Notes: generated by a model from the letters alone, not told the origin. Positions 31,451 to 41,225 are shown, counted from the stretch's first letter. The stretch: 64,000 nucleotides of DNA from Yersinia artesiana (GCF_902726545.1 NZ_CACVAD010000008.1:1-64000); one strand, 5' to 3'. Numbers and translations: made by a program.

Positions 31451-32356
31451 ATGGATATCAAACAGCTTATCTATCTGTGTAATTTGGAGCGCGAACGGCA
31501 TTTTGGCCGAGCCGCTGAAGCCAGTTTTGTTAGCCAGCCTACCTTGTCGATGCGTTTGAAAAATCTGGAGCGGGAGTTGGGTGTTGCACTGATAAACCGT
31601 GGCAATAATTTTGAGGGATTTACCGCAGAAGGTGAGCGCGTATTATCGTGGGCAAGAGAGATTGTCTCTGTTTATCAAGGGCTAAAACTGGAAGTCGAGT
31701 CCCTCAAAAATGGGTTGAATGGCACGCTACGTATTGGTGTGGTGCCACAATGCAGCATCTCATTGGCTCGATTGCTGAAAAGCGCCAGTGAGCGCTACCC
31801 TCATCTGGACTATCGGGTATCAGTATTAAGTGCTGATCAGTTACTTGAAGCGCTGACCGGCCACTCCGTCGATGTGGGTATTGGATTTTTTGAATTAACC
31901 ACACTCAATGAGCTGCATTTTCAAGCTCAACCCTTGGTCGATAGTGGGGTTGATGTGGTGTTTCATCCCGGCCATTTCCCTGAATTGACAGGTACCGAGC
32001 CGCTGACACTTTCTCAGGTAGCGGCATTACCACTGTGTCTGGCGGAACCTAGCCGTTACTTCCGCCGTTATCTGGATAATAGTTTCCGCGATGCTGGGTT
32101 ATCACTGCATGCCCGGCTGGAAAGCGCATCGATACTTCAGTTGCTGCAAGGGATTTTTGTCGGGCTGGGTTGCGGTTTATTCCCTCAGGGCAGTTTGCTG
32201 GCAGAGATGTCTCCGGCATTACTGCGCAGGCCGGTAGATATTCCCAAAATGAGCCGACATGCTGCGGTGGTGGTGGCTGAACCAGGACGTGTGACACCGC
32301 TGGCCCAGCACTTCTTTGACGTCGCCCAAGAGTGGCTGATTTCCCACGAGGCGTAA
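31451..32356 (+). CDS. LysR-type transcriptional regulator (target unknown)
   Basis: 301 residues. LysR HTH at the N-terminus (HFGRAAEASFVSQPTLSMRL) reminiscent of the CysB/OxyR side of the family, and a C-terminal periplasmic-binding-fold effector domain. I do not recognise a named orthologue. The OxyR cysteine pair is not present in the right context, so it is not OxyR. The gene converges (21-nt gap) on the two-domain CMD protein at 32378, which it may regulate. Confidence 0.85.
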   Translation: MDIKQLIYLCNLERERHFGRAAEASFVSQPTLSMRLKNLERELGVALINRGNNFEGFTAEGERVLSWAREIVSVYQGLKLEVESLKNGLNGTLRIGVVPQCSISLARLLKSASERYPHLDYRVSVLSADQLLEALTGHSVDVGIGFFELTTLNELHFQAQPLVDSGVDVVFHPGHFPELTGTEPLTLSQVAALPLCLAEPSRYFRRYLDNSFRDAGLSLHARLESASILQLLQGIFVGLGCGLFPQGSLLAEMSPALLRRPVDIPKMSRHAAVVVAEPGRVTPLAQHFFDVAQEWLISHEA

Positions 32357-32377
32357 TAACTGAGGTGATCGTCGAAT

Positions 32378-33589
32378 TTACACCCTTTGCCCCAGAGTAT
32401 GGCGTAACCGGTTAGTCCATCCGGCCGAGGCGGCGCTGAAGATGATGCCCAGCAACTGTTTATCACTGAGGCCCATCGCCCGCAACGGGCTAATATGCTG
32501 ATGGCCAAAGCGCTCCGGTGCGCGGGTCAGTTCGGCGGTGACAGAAATAAGCTGGTGGGGGATTTGCTCAGTGGGTTGTACCGCTAAAGCCTGGCCGATC
32601 CCCGTCTGTAGTGCGGCTAATAATGCGCTATCGCCAGTTAGTTGTTGCAAATTATGCTGATGACGAGCCTGGCAGTAGCGGCTGCCATTAATGCGGGCGC
32701 TCGCCAGTGACACCCATTCTTGCCAGTCTGCGGGTACTCGCTCAGCATTATCCAATTGCGCGGCAATAGCACTGTAGGCGTGCAAACTCTCTTGATGATG
32801 TGAGAGCAACTCATTAAGTGTCAACTCGCTAGCCGCTGGGATGTCCTCGGTTGCAATGGCGTCGTTTGGTGCCAATGAGGGCAGCCAACCTTGCCACTGT
32901 GGCTCACTATCTGATAACGGAGCTGGCGGGGCATCTTCCATACGCGGAAAGCCGGGTAGCATGACGGTCGGATAGCCCGCTTGAGCAGAAAAACCGGCAA
33001 CCACTCTGGCCTGAAATCCAACAAAACCAATTATCTGCGATAAAACGATAATATCTGCATCGGTTAGCCCTACCTCAGCCAGTTGTTGCAGTGCATGTCG
33101 GTCAATCAGTGTCGGTTGGCTGGCGAGTTGGCGCGCAAATTGGGTGATTTGTGTCAGCCGCATATTACTTTCCCGCGAGGCATCTGGGCTGGAAAGTGGC
33201 GTCAGGCGGGCAGCATAGTGACTGCATAAACGCTGAATGCCGGTAACCTGCGCGACAGTCAAGGCGCTGCTTAATCGGTCATAGAGGGAAAATGTATTTT
33301 CGCGATTGAGTTCGATAACTGGTGGGAAAAGCGCCAGATACATGGCATCTGAGGCAGATAAAATAGCCGAGTAGTGCTGCAAGGTGTGAGTTAATGCCAG
33401 TGGAATATCGTTAGCTAAACAGAGCAGGAAAATGCCTTGCTCAAGGGGGGCGCTACTCTGATATGGATTACCGATGTTGCCACTATTGGTTGTGTCACTT
33501 TCGTCGGCAACCTGTGCTGCAAGGACTCCACCACTGCGTTGAGTTTCATGATACCAGTGAGCATTATCTTGTCGTCTAAATTGCACCAT
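32378..33589 (-). CDS. Two-domain CMD/AhpD-like (peroxidase-related) protein
   Basis: 403 residues. Two alpha-helical halves (about 45-200 and 240-400). The C-terminal half carries the CMD-family core VSLASARINGSRYCQARH, with one Cys and a His four residues on, like AhpD but without the first Cys of its CxxC. The N-terminal half has a related fold with GFVGFQARVVAGFS. It looks like a fusion of the two CMD families known as Avi_7170 and Avi_7169, which normally are separate genes beside peptide-type ABC transporters. Start at 33589 has GGAGG 7 nt upstream. Function unknown. Confidence 0.75.
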   Translation of the reverse strand: MVQFRRQDNAHWYHETQRSGGVLAAQVADESDTTNSGNIGNPYQSSAPLEQGIFLLCLANDIPLALTHTLQHYSAILSASDAMYLALFPPVIELNRENTFSLYDRLSSALTVAQVTGIQRLCSHYAARLTPLSSPDASRESNMRLTQITQFARQLASQPTLIDRHALQQLAEVGLTDADIIVLSQIIGFVGFQARVVAGFSAQAGYPTVMLPGFPRMEDAPPAPLSDSEPQWQGWLPSLAPNDAIATEDIPAASELTLNELLSHHQESLHAYSAIAAQLDNAERVPADWQEWVSLASARINGSRYCQARHQHNLQQLTGDSALLAALQTGIGQALAVQPTEQIPHQLISVTAELTRAPERFGHQHISPLRAMGLSDKQLLGIIFSAASAGWTNRLRHTLGQRV

Positions 33590-33879
33590 AATAACCTCCG
33601 TTAGGGGCAGCAACGCGCCAAAGTTAAAGGTGAATGTGGGGGAAGCGCCTCTCCAGACGGCAGGTACAGATGAATGCTGAACAAAGTGGGTATTGCGGTA
33701 TCTGGCTGGGCGTTATGTAAAGTGCGAGGTATTAACATCGGCGAGATATCCTGTTGTTTTATGGAATGAACACGGTGGATATCATTGCTGATTGAGTTGG
33801 CGAGATAAAATAATGTTAAACCATAATCAATAACTAAAAGTAATAACATATTATTATATATAACAAAAATGTTGTTACG

Positions 33880-34040
33880 TTAGTTAATAACTGGCTAACG
33901 AGGGTATCAGACTCAGTGAGTGAAGGGTTTACCGCACCTAGGGGCGCTCCGGCGACTCCGTCGCTACGACCCCAACGGCACGATTCCCCTTCATTTGACT
34001 TTGTTAGCAGTCACCAATAGCTTTGCCATTAATCTCATAT
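33880..34040. repeat. Palindromic intergenic repeat with a relict end of the 162-bp element
   Basis: Between the CMD gene and sapF. It contains GAGTGAAGGG...CCCCTTCATT arms around a GC-rich centre (TAGGGGCGCTCCGG...CGACCCC), then TTTGTTAGCAG and AGCTTTGCCATTAATCTC. The last two resemble the two ends of the 162-bp repeat (TTTGTTAGCAG, CTTTGTCATTAACCTC). It may be a distinct repeat next to a degenerate copy. Confidence 0.45.
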
Positions 34041-34126
34041 AGGATCATAAAATTTCCGCGATCAGACGATCGCGGAGACAAGTTGGTTTACGGATAGCGT
34101 TACAACGTCACATTAATTCTGGGCGG

Positions 34127-34942
34127 TTAGAAATTTGCGCTATCCCGACGCCAGGCATCTGCGGTCAGTGCTTCACCAAAATGACTTGAAATCAATCGTT
34201 TAGTCAAATCATGCAAGGGGGCAGCCAGCACTTCTGCGGTGCTGCCGCGCTCCACAACTTCCCCTTGATGCATCACAATCACCTGGTCACTGATATGCTT
34301 CATCATGCCTAAGTGTTGCGTTACATAAATATATGATATGCCGTGCTTTTCCTGTAACTCCAGCATCAGATTAATAATCTGCGAACGCATCGACATATCC
34401 AGTGATGCCAAAGCTTCATCGGCAACAATCACTTTTGGCTGCAAGATCAATGCCCGCGCCAGCGCGATTCGCTGTTTCTGACCGGAGGCCAACATATGAG
34501 GGTAGTAATTAGCGTGGTCAGGCAATAACCCTACCTGGCGCAAAGTCTGATTGATGCGCTGTTCCCGTGCTGCGGCGTCTAAATCGGTATTCAGTTTCAG
34601 TGGGGCATCCAGCAGTTGGCCGATGCGTTGGCGTGGGTTAAGCGAGGTACTGGGATCCTGAAAAATCATCCGAATACGCTGGCTACGATAAGCATAATCG
34701 CCATACACCAGACGGTGGTCGTCAATGAGCAATTCACCGTCAGTCGGTTCAATCATACCCGACAGCATTTTTGCCAGGGTAGATTTACCCGAACCATTCT
34801 CACCAATAACCGCTAGTGTTTGTCCTTCGCGTAAGGTGAAACTGACCGCTTTGACCGCCTCCACATGCTGGCGACGAAACAGCCCAGTGCGATAGCGAAA
34901 GGTTTTGCTCAGGTTACGGACTTCGAGCAGTGTCTCGGCCAT
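34127..34942 (-). CDS. sapF: Peptide ABC transporter ATPase SapF
   Basis: 271 residues. ABC ATPase with Walker A GENGSGKST, signature LASGQKQR, Walker B VIVADEALASLD, and the oligopeptide/dipeptide-type C-terminal tail. The start ATG at 34942 overlaps the sapD stop (TAATG). The frame extends 34 codons upstream over sapD and is not used. The Sap system gives resistance to antimicrobial peptides and, in other enterics, has putrescine export and K+ uptake links. Confidence 0.95.
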   Translation of the reverse strand: MAETLLEVRNLSKTFRYRTGLFRRQHVEAVKAVSFTLREGQTLAVIGENGSGKSTLAKMLSGMIEPTDGELLIDDHRLVYGDYAYRSQRIRMIFQDPSTSLNPRQRIGQLLDAPLKLNTDLDAAAREQRINQTLRQVGLLPDHANYYPHMLASGQKQRIALARALILQPKVIVADEALASLDMSMRSQIINLMLELQEKHGISYIYVTQHLGMMKHISDQVIVMHQGEVVERGSTAEVLAAPLHDLTKRLISSHFGEALTADAWRRDSANF

Positions 34943-35934
34943 TATTGCTCCTCCAGATTTAAGGGGAAGTGGCAGGCAAAGGCATGGCTTTTCACCAATC
35001 GCAAGCGCGGTGTTTCGATACAGGTTTTCTGGGCGTAAGGGCAACGTGGCCCCAGACGACAGCCAATCGGCAGGTGTTCCAATGACGGTATCGCCCCCGG
35101 CAAAGTATTCAGCCGACTTTTGTGTGGCAGAGAGCGGCCAAAGTCAGGCATGGCGCGGATCAGCGCCTGAGTATAAGGGTGGTGTGGGGAAGAGAGCAGG
35201 TCTTCACAAACCGCACTTTCCACTGTCTGGCCGCAATACAACACATTAATCCGGGTGGCCCATTTGCTCATCATCTGCAAATCATGGCTGATGAGCAATA
35301 TCGTGGTGTTGTTGTTTTGATTCAGCCGCGCCAGCAAACGGAAAATCTGTGCCTGAGTAGTAGGTTCCATCGCATTGGTGGGTTCATCGGCAATCAATAA
35401 CCGTGGTTGATTGGCCAGCGCGATAGCAATCATCACTTTCTGGCATTCGCCTTCGGTCAGTTCGTAGGGATAGCTGCCCATAATATCTTTATGGTCTTTG
35501 ATCCCCACCCGGTGCAGCAGTTCGATTGCCCGCCGTTTACGCCAATGAAATCGCTGCCACCAGCGGCCTTTGTAAGTCCAACCGGGGATAGCTTGCACCA
35601 ATTGCCGACCAATACTTTCTGATGGGTCCAAACAGGATTGTGGCTCCTGAAAAATCATCGAGATATTATGGCCGATCACCTTACGTCGCTCACGGGGAGT
35701 CAGTTGCAACAAGTCAATATCATTAAAGCGGAAACGGTCAGCGGTAATACGCCAGTTGTCTTTGCTTACACCACAAATAGCCTTGGCAATCAAGCTCTTG
35801 CCTGAGCCTGATTCACCGACTATTCCACGGACTTCCCCCTCAGTAAGGGTGATACTGATGCGGTCAACCGCCTTCACCATCCCTTCGGCGGTCATAAACT
35901 CAATGGTGAGGTTACGAATATCCAGTAATGGCAT
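34942..35934 (-). CDS. sapD: Peptide ABC transporter ATPase SapD
   Basis: 330 residues, the same as E. coli SapD. Walker [10 protein letters not shown], Walker [10 protein letters not shown], and the C-terminal cysteine-containing oligo-DPP domain (RCPYAQKTC). Overlaps sapC by 1 nt (TAATG) and is overlapped by sapF. It supplies ATP to Trk potassium uptake in E. coli. Confidence 0.95.
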   Translation of the reverse strand: MPLLDIRNLTIEFMTAEGMVKAVDRISITLTEGEVRGIVGESGSGKSLIAKAICGVSKDNWRITADRFRFNDIDLLQLTPRERRKVIGHNISMIFQEPQSCLDPSESIGRQLVQAIPGWTYKGRWWQRFHWRKRRAIELLHRVGIKDHKDIMGSYPYELTEGECQKVMIAIALANQPRLLIADEPTNAMEPTTQAQIFRLLARLNQNNNTTILLISHDLQMMSKWATRINVLYCGQTVESAVCEDLLSSPHHPYTQALIRAMPDFGRSLPHKSRLNTLPGAIPSLEHLPIGCRLGPRCPYAQKTCIETPRLRLVKSHAFACHFPLNLEEQ

Positions 35935-36824
35935 TATTCCACCCCCGCATTAATGGCTCGGCGCATACCATCACCTAACAGATTAACCAGCAACACACTG
36001 ACCAAAATCGCTGCACCGGGCAACATCACTGTCCACGGCGCGACATAAACTAAATCCAACGAATCTCCGAGCATTGCGCCCCATTCTGGCGAGGGTAACT
36101 GCGCGCCCAAATCGAGAAAACCCAAGGCCGCAATATCCAAAATTGCCATTGAGAGTGCGCGAGTAAATTCAGTGACCAACACTGCCGCGATATTAGGCAA
36201 AATAGCATAGGCCAAAATATGCGGAGTAGACGCACCATCCAGACGGGCAGCAATGACATATTCTTTATCCAGTTCATCATGCACCGCACTGTAGATGGTA
36301 CGCACCATGCGGGGCAGCAGCGCCAGCCAAACCGCGAACATGGCGTGTTCCAGACTTGGGCCGACAAAAGCCACCACAATAATGGCTAGCAGCAGCGAGG
36401 GGATAGAGAGCAATGTATCGAGCACATGATTAAGAATGGCTGAACGAAAACCGTGGGTGATACCTGCGAACACTCCGAGGATCAGGCCACACAGTGCTGC
36501 CGCCACTGTCACCAACAGCGCCGATCCATAAGTGGACGCGGTGCCCGCTAATAAACGGCTTAAAATATCGCGCCCTAAGTCATCGGTGCCCAGGAAGAAA
36601 GAGACATTGCCGTAACGTGACCATGAAGGGGGCAGTAATTGGTAGCCCAAAAACTGTTGATCGAGCGCGTAAGGGGCCAGCGTGCTACCCAGCACACAGA
36701 GTAATAATAAACCCAGCACGCCATAAAACCCCACCATTGCCAGGCCATCGGCATAGAAAAGCCGCCAGGTATACAGCAGCGGGCTGGGCATTTTCTTCTC
36801 GCGGTAGACATTATCGAAGGGCAT
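35934..36824 (-). CDS. sapC: Peptide ABC transporter permease SapC
   Basis: 296 residues with six membrane segments and the BPD/DppC-type coupling motif ([12 protein letters not shown]). The start [11 protein letters not shown] overlaps the end of sapB by 14 nt. Length equals E. coli SapC. Confidence 0.95.
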   Translation of the reverse strand: MPFDNVYREKKMPSPLLYTWRLFYADGLAMVGFYGVLGLLLLCVLGSTLAPYALDQQFLGYQLLPPSWSRYGNVSFFLGTDDLGRDILSRLLAGTASTYGSALLVTVAAALCGLILGVFAGITHGFRSAILNHVLDTLLSIPSLLLAIIVVAFVGPSLEHAMFAVWLALLPRMVRTIYSAVHDELDKEYVIAARLDGASTPHILAYAILPNIAAVLVTEFTRALSMAILDIAALGFLDLGAQLPSPEWGAMLGDSLDLVYVAPWTVMLPGAAILVSVLLVNLLGDGMRRAINAGVE

Positions 36825-37776
36825 ACCATTCCTTATGCTTTAACGGCGTCATCATCGCGCCCAGAATATCCGACAGGACGTTAATGACGATAACCAATGA
36901 ACCAACCACCATCACACCGGCTGAGATTGCGGCATAATCTTGTTGTCGAATTGCATTGATTAGCCAACGACCTAACCCCGGCCAGTTAAACACCACTTCG
37001 GTTATCATCGCCAATGTCAGCATGGTTGAGAACTGTAACCCCAATTTTGGAATGATCGGCGGTAAAGCATTGTGCAACACATGGCGACGAATAATGGTAA
37101 ATCGGGACAAGCCGCGAGTTGCTGCCGCTTTAATATAGTTTTGCCCGATAACATCATCGGTACTGGTGCGCATTAAACGAATGACTTCCGTGGTGGGGGC
37201 TACGGCCAGAGCTGTAATGGGTAAAATCATATGTTGTAGCGCACTGAGCATCATATCTTTACGATATGGCGAGGGTGACAGCCACGCATCGACTAACGCC
37301 AGCCCGGTGACGGGTTTGACTTGATACAACAAGTCAAAACGCCCAGAAACCGGCAGCCACCCTAAATGCAGTGAAAAGAACAACATTAGCAGCAGAGCCA
37401 GCCAAAATACCGGGATTGAGAAACCGATAAGTGCAATTGAACTGATCGCCAGATCGGCAAATTTGCCGCGCATCACTCCGGCAATAATCCCCAGCGGAAT
37501 GCCGACAAACAGCGCCAGGGCAAAGGCCAGAACACACAACTCCATAGTGGCAGGAAAAGCCTCGCGCAGTTGCTCGCTGATGGGCTGACCATTAATGCTG
37601 GAAACGCCAAAATCCCACTGAAGCAGGCTGCTGAAATAGAAACGATAAGCATCCAACAGGGATGCGCCATTTAAAGGGGCATGAGGGGTAAAATAGCTCA
37701 GGCTAAAACTGACCAATGACAACATAAATAATGTTATCACCAGCAGTAATAAGCGCCGTAAAGTGAAGATTATCAT
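36811..37776 (-). CDS. sapB: Peptide ABC transporter permease SapB
   Basis: 321 residues, DppB-type permease with six membrane segments and the coupling helix [12 protein letters not shown]. Overlaps sapA by 4 nt (ATGA), so translation of the operon is coupled throughout. Confidence 0.95.
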   Translation of the reverse strand: MIIFTLRRLLLLVITLFMLSLVSFSLSYFTPHAPLNGASLLDAYRFYFSSLLQWDFGVSSINGQPISEQLREAFPATMELCVLAFALALFVGIPLGIIAGVMRGKFADLAISSIALIGFSIPVFWLALLLMLFFSLHLGWLPVSGRFDLLYQVKPVTGLALVDAWLSPSPYRKDMMLSALQHMILPITALAVAPTTEVIRLMRTSTDDVIGQNYIKAAATRGLSRFTIIRRHVLHNALPPIIPKLGLQFSTMLTLAMITEVVFNWPGLGRWLINAIRQQDYAAISAGVMVVGSLVIVINVLSDILGAMMTPLKHKEWYALR

Positions 37777-39476
37777 GGCTTTTTGCCCTCATCGCGATTG
37801 CTTTCGTGAGACTGGCTTTCGCGTAGCTGGTTTTCGCGAAATACCCCGGCAAAAGAAGAGTTACCAAACGGGCTTAAAACTAAACCTTTAATATCATAAC
37901 GGTATGCTTGTAACCGTAAGGATGAGGCCAGAGGTAACAGCGGCAGTTGCTGTTCCAGAATGCGTTGGGCTTGCTGATAATATTCAATACGTGCCGATAA
38001 TTGCTGGGAACGTAAGGCTTTTTGCAATAGCTCATCAAACTCAGGGTCACACCAATGAGCATAGTTTGTTTGCGAACGAATTGCCGCACAGCTTAATAGC
38101 GGTCGGAAGAAACTGTCGGGGTCATTACTGTCGGTTGACCAGCCGGAGAGCGTCAGATCGTGGCTCATCTCCATCAGGCGAGCTTCCTGGAAACGGCCTT
38201 CGACCGGCACGATATTCACCGTAATCCCGACCTGCGCTAAGTCTGCTTGTATCAACTCCGCCGTTTTTAATGGGCTGGGGTTATAGGACTGCGATGCCGT
38301 CGGTACCCATAAGTTGAGTTGCAGCTTGGTGATACCCAGCTCTTTGAGGATCGCTTTGGCCTTTTCCGGATTATATTCAGTCACCTGAGCCTGATTATCA
38401 TAAGCCCATGATGCACGGGGCAAAATGGATGCCGCAGTTTCCGCCGTACCGTAATAGATTGATTGCATCAATCGTTGGTTGTTAATAGATAATGCGATTG
38501 CCTGGCGGACACGTTGATCATTCAGCGGCGGTTTGCGGGTATTAAAGGCCAAATAAGCCACGTTCATCCCTGGGCGCAGTGTCAGACGCAGGCGGGGGTC
38601 ATCGCGTAAAATAGATAACTGGCTCGCGGCGGGATAGGCCAGCACATCACACTCACCGGTCAGTAATTTAGATAAACGGCCAGTCCCACCCGCGCCCAGA
38701 TCAATGACGACCTGCGGCATACGTGGCAAACCTTTCCAATAATCACTGTTACGGAACAAACGAATATATTGCCCAGATCTATATTCGTTTAACAAGAAGG
38801 GGCCAGTGCCTACCGGCTCGCGGTCGATCTGCTCTTGTCGGCCCTTTTGGGTTAATACATCGGCATACTCGGCTGACAGGATGGGCGCATAGTGAGTTGC
38901 TAAATGCCAAAGGAATGATGCATCCGGAGCTTTCAGTTTAAATTCAACGGTATAGTCATCAATTTTTTTGACGCTTTGCACGGCATCAGCAAATTGTAGG
39001 CTATCAAAGTAAGGATATTCACCGCCGTTAACATCATGATAAGGATGCTGCGAATCCAATACCCGTTGGAAGCTAAACACCACGTCATCAGCATTCATCT
39101 TGCGGGTGGGAGTAAACCAATCAGTGGTCTGGAAAGGGACATCTTTACGCAAATGAAAACGGTAGGTAGCGCCGTTATCCAGCACTTGCCAGCTTTCCGC
39201 CAGTTCAGGGCTTAACCGGTAGGTATAGGGGTCCACATCTAATAGGCGATCATAAAGCTGAGCGGCCAGAGTATCGATAGTTAATCCGCTACTGGCCATC
39301 TGTGGGTTGAAGGTATTCAGTATCCCACTGACACAATAGACAAAACCGCGCTGACGGATATCCGGCAGGGGCTGAGTCGGTTCGGCGGCTGGGGCAGGTT
39401 GCGCCAGTGCTGGGGTCGCAAGGCAAGCTAGCGACAGCATCCAAATCGATAGCATCAAAATAAGTAATGCACGCAT
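37773..39476 (-). CDS. sapA: Periplasmic peptide-binding protein SapA
   Basis: 567 residues. Signal peptide 1-25 ([20 protein letters not shown]), then a SBP_bac_5 fold ([22 protein letters not shown] and later blocks). Binds antimicrobial peptides and heme-like ligands in other bacteria. ATG at 39476 is picked by the signal peptide; 35 more upstream codons are open. First gene of sapABCDF. Slightly longer than E. coli SapA because of a longer mature N-terminus. Confidence 0.94.
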   Translation of the reverse strand: MRALLILMLSIWMLSLACLATPALAQPAPAAEPTQPLPDIRQRGFVYCVSGILNTFNPQMASSGLTIDTLAAQLYDRLLDVDPYTYRLSPELAESWQVLDNGATYRFHLRKDVPFQTTDWFTPTRKMNADDVVFSFQRVLDSQHPYHDVNGGEYPYFDSLQFADAVQSVKKIDDYTVEFKLKAPDASFLWHLATHYAPILSAEYADVLTQKGRQEQIDREPVGTGPFLLNEYRSGQYIRLFRNSDYWKGLPRMPQVVIDLGAGGTGRLSKLLTGECDVLAYPAASQLSILRDDPRLRLTLRPGMNVAYLAFNTRKPPLNDQRVRQAIALSINNQRLMQSIYYGTAETAASILPRASWAYDNQAQVTEYNPEKAKAILKELGITKLQLNLWVPTASQSYNPSPLKTAELIQADLAQVGITVNIVPVEGRFQEARLMEMSHDLTLSGWSTDSNDPDSFFRPLLSCAAIRSQTNYAHWCDPEFDELLQKALRSQQLSARIEYYQQAQRILEQQLPLLPLASSLRLQAYRYDIKGLVLSPFGNSSFAGVFRENQLRESQSHESNRDEGKKP

Positions 39477-39736
39477 AAACGCTTCGCAGTAAGTAAGCAA
39501 TACACTTAGTGTACCGTAATCTGGCACGCCTCCCAATCCATTGAGCAAAACAACTGTGCTGTCCGCTGTTTGTTGCAGCAATTGAGCGCGATAAACAGCA
39601 AATTATTGTTTATTCACCGAGAAATATTGAATGAATCATTGACGGGAAAGGTTTTTCATTCTGAATTTGTGCATAAATCCATCAGAATCAGTGTGGGAAT
39701 GAGAAAAATTCTCAACAAAGTGTTTGCAAGTGCTAT

Positions 39737-39751
39737 TGATAACTATTATCA
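39737..39751. promoter_or_regulatory. Fur box over the ryhB promoter
   Basis: TGATAACTATTATCA matches the 7-1-7 Fur motif TGATAATNATTATCA at 13 of 14 positions. It covers the ryhB -10 (TATTAT, 39744-39749), with TGTTTG 17 nt upstream as a -35, so Fe-Fur would block transcription. Confidence 0.85.
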
Positions 39752-39758
39752 TCATTTT

Positions 39759-39866
39759 GCTCTTCGGAACAAAGCCTAAAGTTTCAGGCTTTTGACAGAA
39801 AAGCACGACATTGCTCACATTGCTTCCAGTGTTTTTTAAGCCAGCTCGGGTGCTGGCTTTTTTTTT
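39759..39866 (+). ncRNA. ryhB: RyhB small RNA (iron-sparing sRNA)
   Basis: The conserved RyhB core AAAGCACGACATTGCTCACA... continues to TTGCTTCCAGT (39800-39830), with the Hfq/terminator hairpin AAGCCAGC...GCTGGCTT plus nine T. The start is inferred from the -10 spacing and may be a few nt off. RyhB represses iron-using mRNAs such as sodB when iron is scarce. GACATTGCTC at 39807-39816 pairs with the sodB start region at 8917-8926. Yersiniae have one or two RyhB genes; no protein overlaps this one. Confidence 0.93.
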
Positions 39867-39939
39867 ACCTGTTCACCTGCTGTCATTTCCCTGTCAAATA
39901 TTATGCGTACAGACGTCCATTCACGATTTAATTTTAAAT

Positions 39940-39958
39940 GATAATGATATTTATCATG
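39940..39958. promoter_or_regulatory. Second Fur-box-like site, before the toxin genes
   Basis: GATAATGATATTTATCATG fits the 19-bp Fur consensus GATAATGATWATCATTATC at 15 of 19 positions. It is after the ryhB terminator and 100 nt before the ATG of the ADP-ribosyltransferase gene, so it could bring the toxin under iron control. Confidence 0.55.
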
Positions 39959-40057
39959 TATGTTCCCAGATATTTTGGATTATGACATCAATATACCCGT
40001 TGCTATATTTATGCATGAAATATATGAGTAACGTAGTTATATTTTATTGGGGGTGTC

Positions 40058-40831
40058 ATGGGGCGATATCAGTTAACAATGTTATTATTTTTTTTCTGTC
40101 TGGTAAATTTTAATAGCAGAGCCAAACCCCCGGACATCGTTTGGCGTGTTGATACTCGCGACCATAAAGAAATATTCAGCACAGGTTTTTATTCTTCTGG
40201 TGACAATGATTTTGTACTTGAGCACCTCAGTGGCAGAAGTTGCCGTAGTATCGACAACCAATCGGCAGATAGCGCATTTATTTCCACCACGGCTGATCGG
40301 GGGTTTGCGTATAATTATTTAGAGCGAGTATTGAAAAATATACAGACGACCCTAACCAGCAGTGCAAAAGCTTATATTTATCAGATACGCGCTGATGCTA
40401 ATATGTATAGCGCAGATTATACCTTGAATTTTTTATTACGACTGGGGGCGAGTGAGATTCAACAAGAGATTCATCGTATTTTTCGCTATGCACCTTATTT
40501 ATCAGAATGGATGGCACATCGTAGCGTCTTATCGGAACAGATTATGTCAGCAACTTCATACATCCTGGAAGAGGGCAGCGTTATACTTAATGAATACATC
40601 CCTAACCCACTATATCGGCAAACACGCTCGAGCGCCAATATGCACCCTTATCATGGTGTTTTTATTATACCTTCAGCGATGAATATGATGCGAATCTGGA
40701 TGCTAAGAATGGGAATCAGACCAATGATTAGGGCATGTTTTGGCAGTATGGATTCAATAGATTTCAAACGAAGCATAAAGTTAAATAAAAAAGGTAATAA
40801 CAAAATGTTTAAGATGATAGTTGTTTTGTAA
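40058..40831 (+). CDS. Pertussis toxin S1-like ADP-ribosyltransferase (ArtA-type AB5 toxin A subunit)
   Basis: 257 residues. Signal peptide about 1-22, then the S1 catalytic fold. Key residues match pertussis toxin S1 in order: Arg30 in VWRVDTR (region 1), His56 in LEHLSGRSC, Cys62, the STT of FISTTADRG (76-78) and catalytic Glu150 in YLSEWMAHR. Cys207 in IRACFGSM fits the S1 disulfide partner. Pertussis S1 and Salmonella ArtA modify host Gi-alpha, so the same role is inferred. GGGGGTG sits before the ATG. Local DNA is AT-rich, unlike sap and psp on either side, which suggests transfer. The reading frame is intact. Confidence 0.88.
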   Translation: MGRYQLTMLLFFFCLVNFNSRAKPPDIVWRVDTRDHKEIFSTGFYSSGDNDFVLEHLSGRSCRSIDNQSADSAFISTTADRGFAYNYLERVLKNIQTTLTSSAKAYIYQIRADANMYSADYTLNFLLRLGASEIQQEIHRIFRYAPYLSEWMAHRSVLSEQIMSATSYILEEGSVILNEYIPNPLYRQTRSSANMHPYHGVFIIPSAMNMMRIWMLRMGIRPMIRACFGSMDSIDFKRSIKLNKKGNNKMFKMIVVL

Positions 40832-40870
40832 AGATGATTTCAATATATAACTAAATGGAGTGTTTATATT

Positions 40871-41225
40871 ATGAGGTTAATTTTTTATGGGGCTATTATA
40901 TTTGTATGTATCCCCGCACTGGCAACGAAACCTGGGGATTTAAAATCGCAGTGCGATATAGATGATGGTACAATGATTTATAAACGGGTAATTAAAAGTT
41001 ATAATGCGAGCATTATGTGGCGTCCGGATGATATATCGCTTGATGCGATTAACATTAAGATAGATGATAGATGATAAATGGTATGGGGCTATAGCAGATG
41101 ATAGAACAAATGGGAATGCAGCTAAAGGGATGTCCAGTTTTGCGCAAGCGGCGTACTTAATTAGTCTCCCTGTTAATGTTTGCGTTAAAAATAAATATCT
41201 ACGAGGAATTGAAGGTGCCGACTGA
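40871..41225 (+). pseudogene. Pertussis-like toxin B subunit (ArtB/PltB-like), frame broken by a 7-bp tandem duplication
   Basis: The first frame codes 67 residues with a signal peptide (to about residue 18, ending ALATKP) and stops at 41072-41074. AGATGAT occurs twice in tandem at 41062-41075; removing one copy joins residue 66 to a second frame (KWYGAIADDRTNGNAAKGM...LISLPVNVCVKNK) ending at 41225, giving 115 residues. The restored C-terminal part resembles the B-subunit pattern of PltB, ArtB and SubB (W-A-S-F...A-Y-F...G-V). The gene may be decayed, or phase-variable by slippage at the repeat. Starts 39 nt after the A-subunit stop. Confidence 0.75.

Noticed and set aside
31451..32356. LysR gene as OxyR
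   Set aside because: The N-terminal HTH resembles that of OxyR, but I do not see the redox cysteine pair in context, and oxyR is expected elsewhere.
33739..33849. 82-codon frame upstream of the CMD gene (start at 33849)
   Set aside because: No ribosome-binding site at that start and no family; only the shorter 45-codon version is kept as a low-grade finding.
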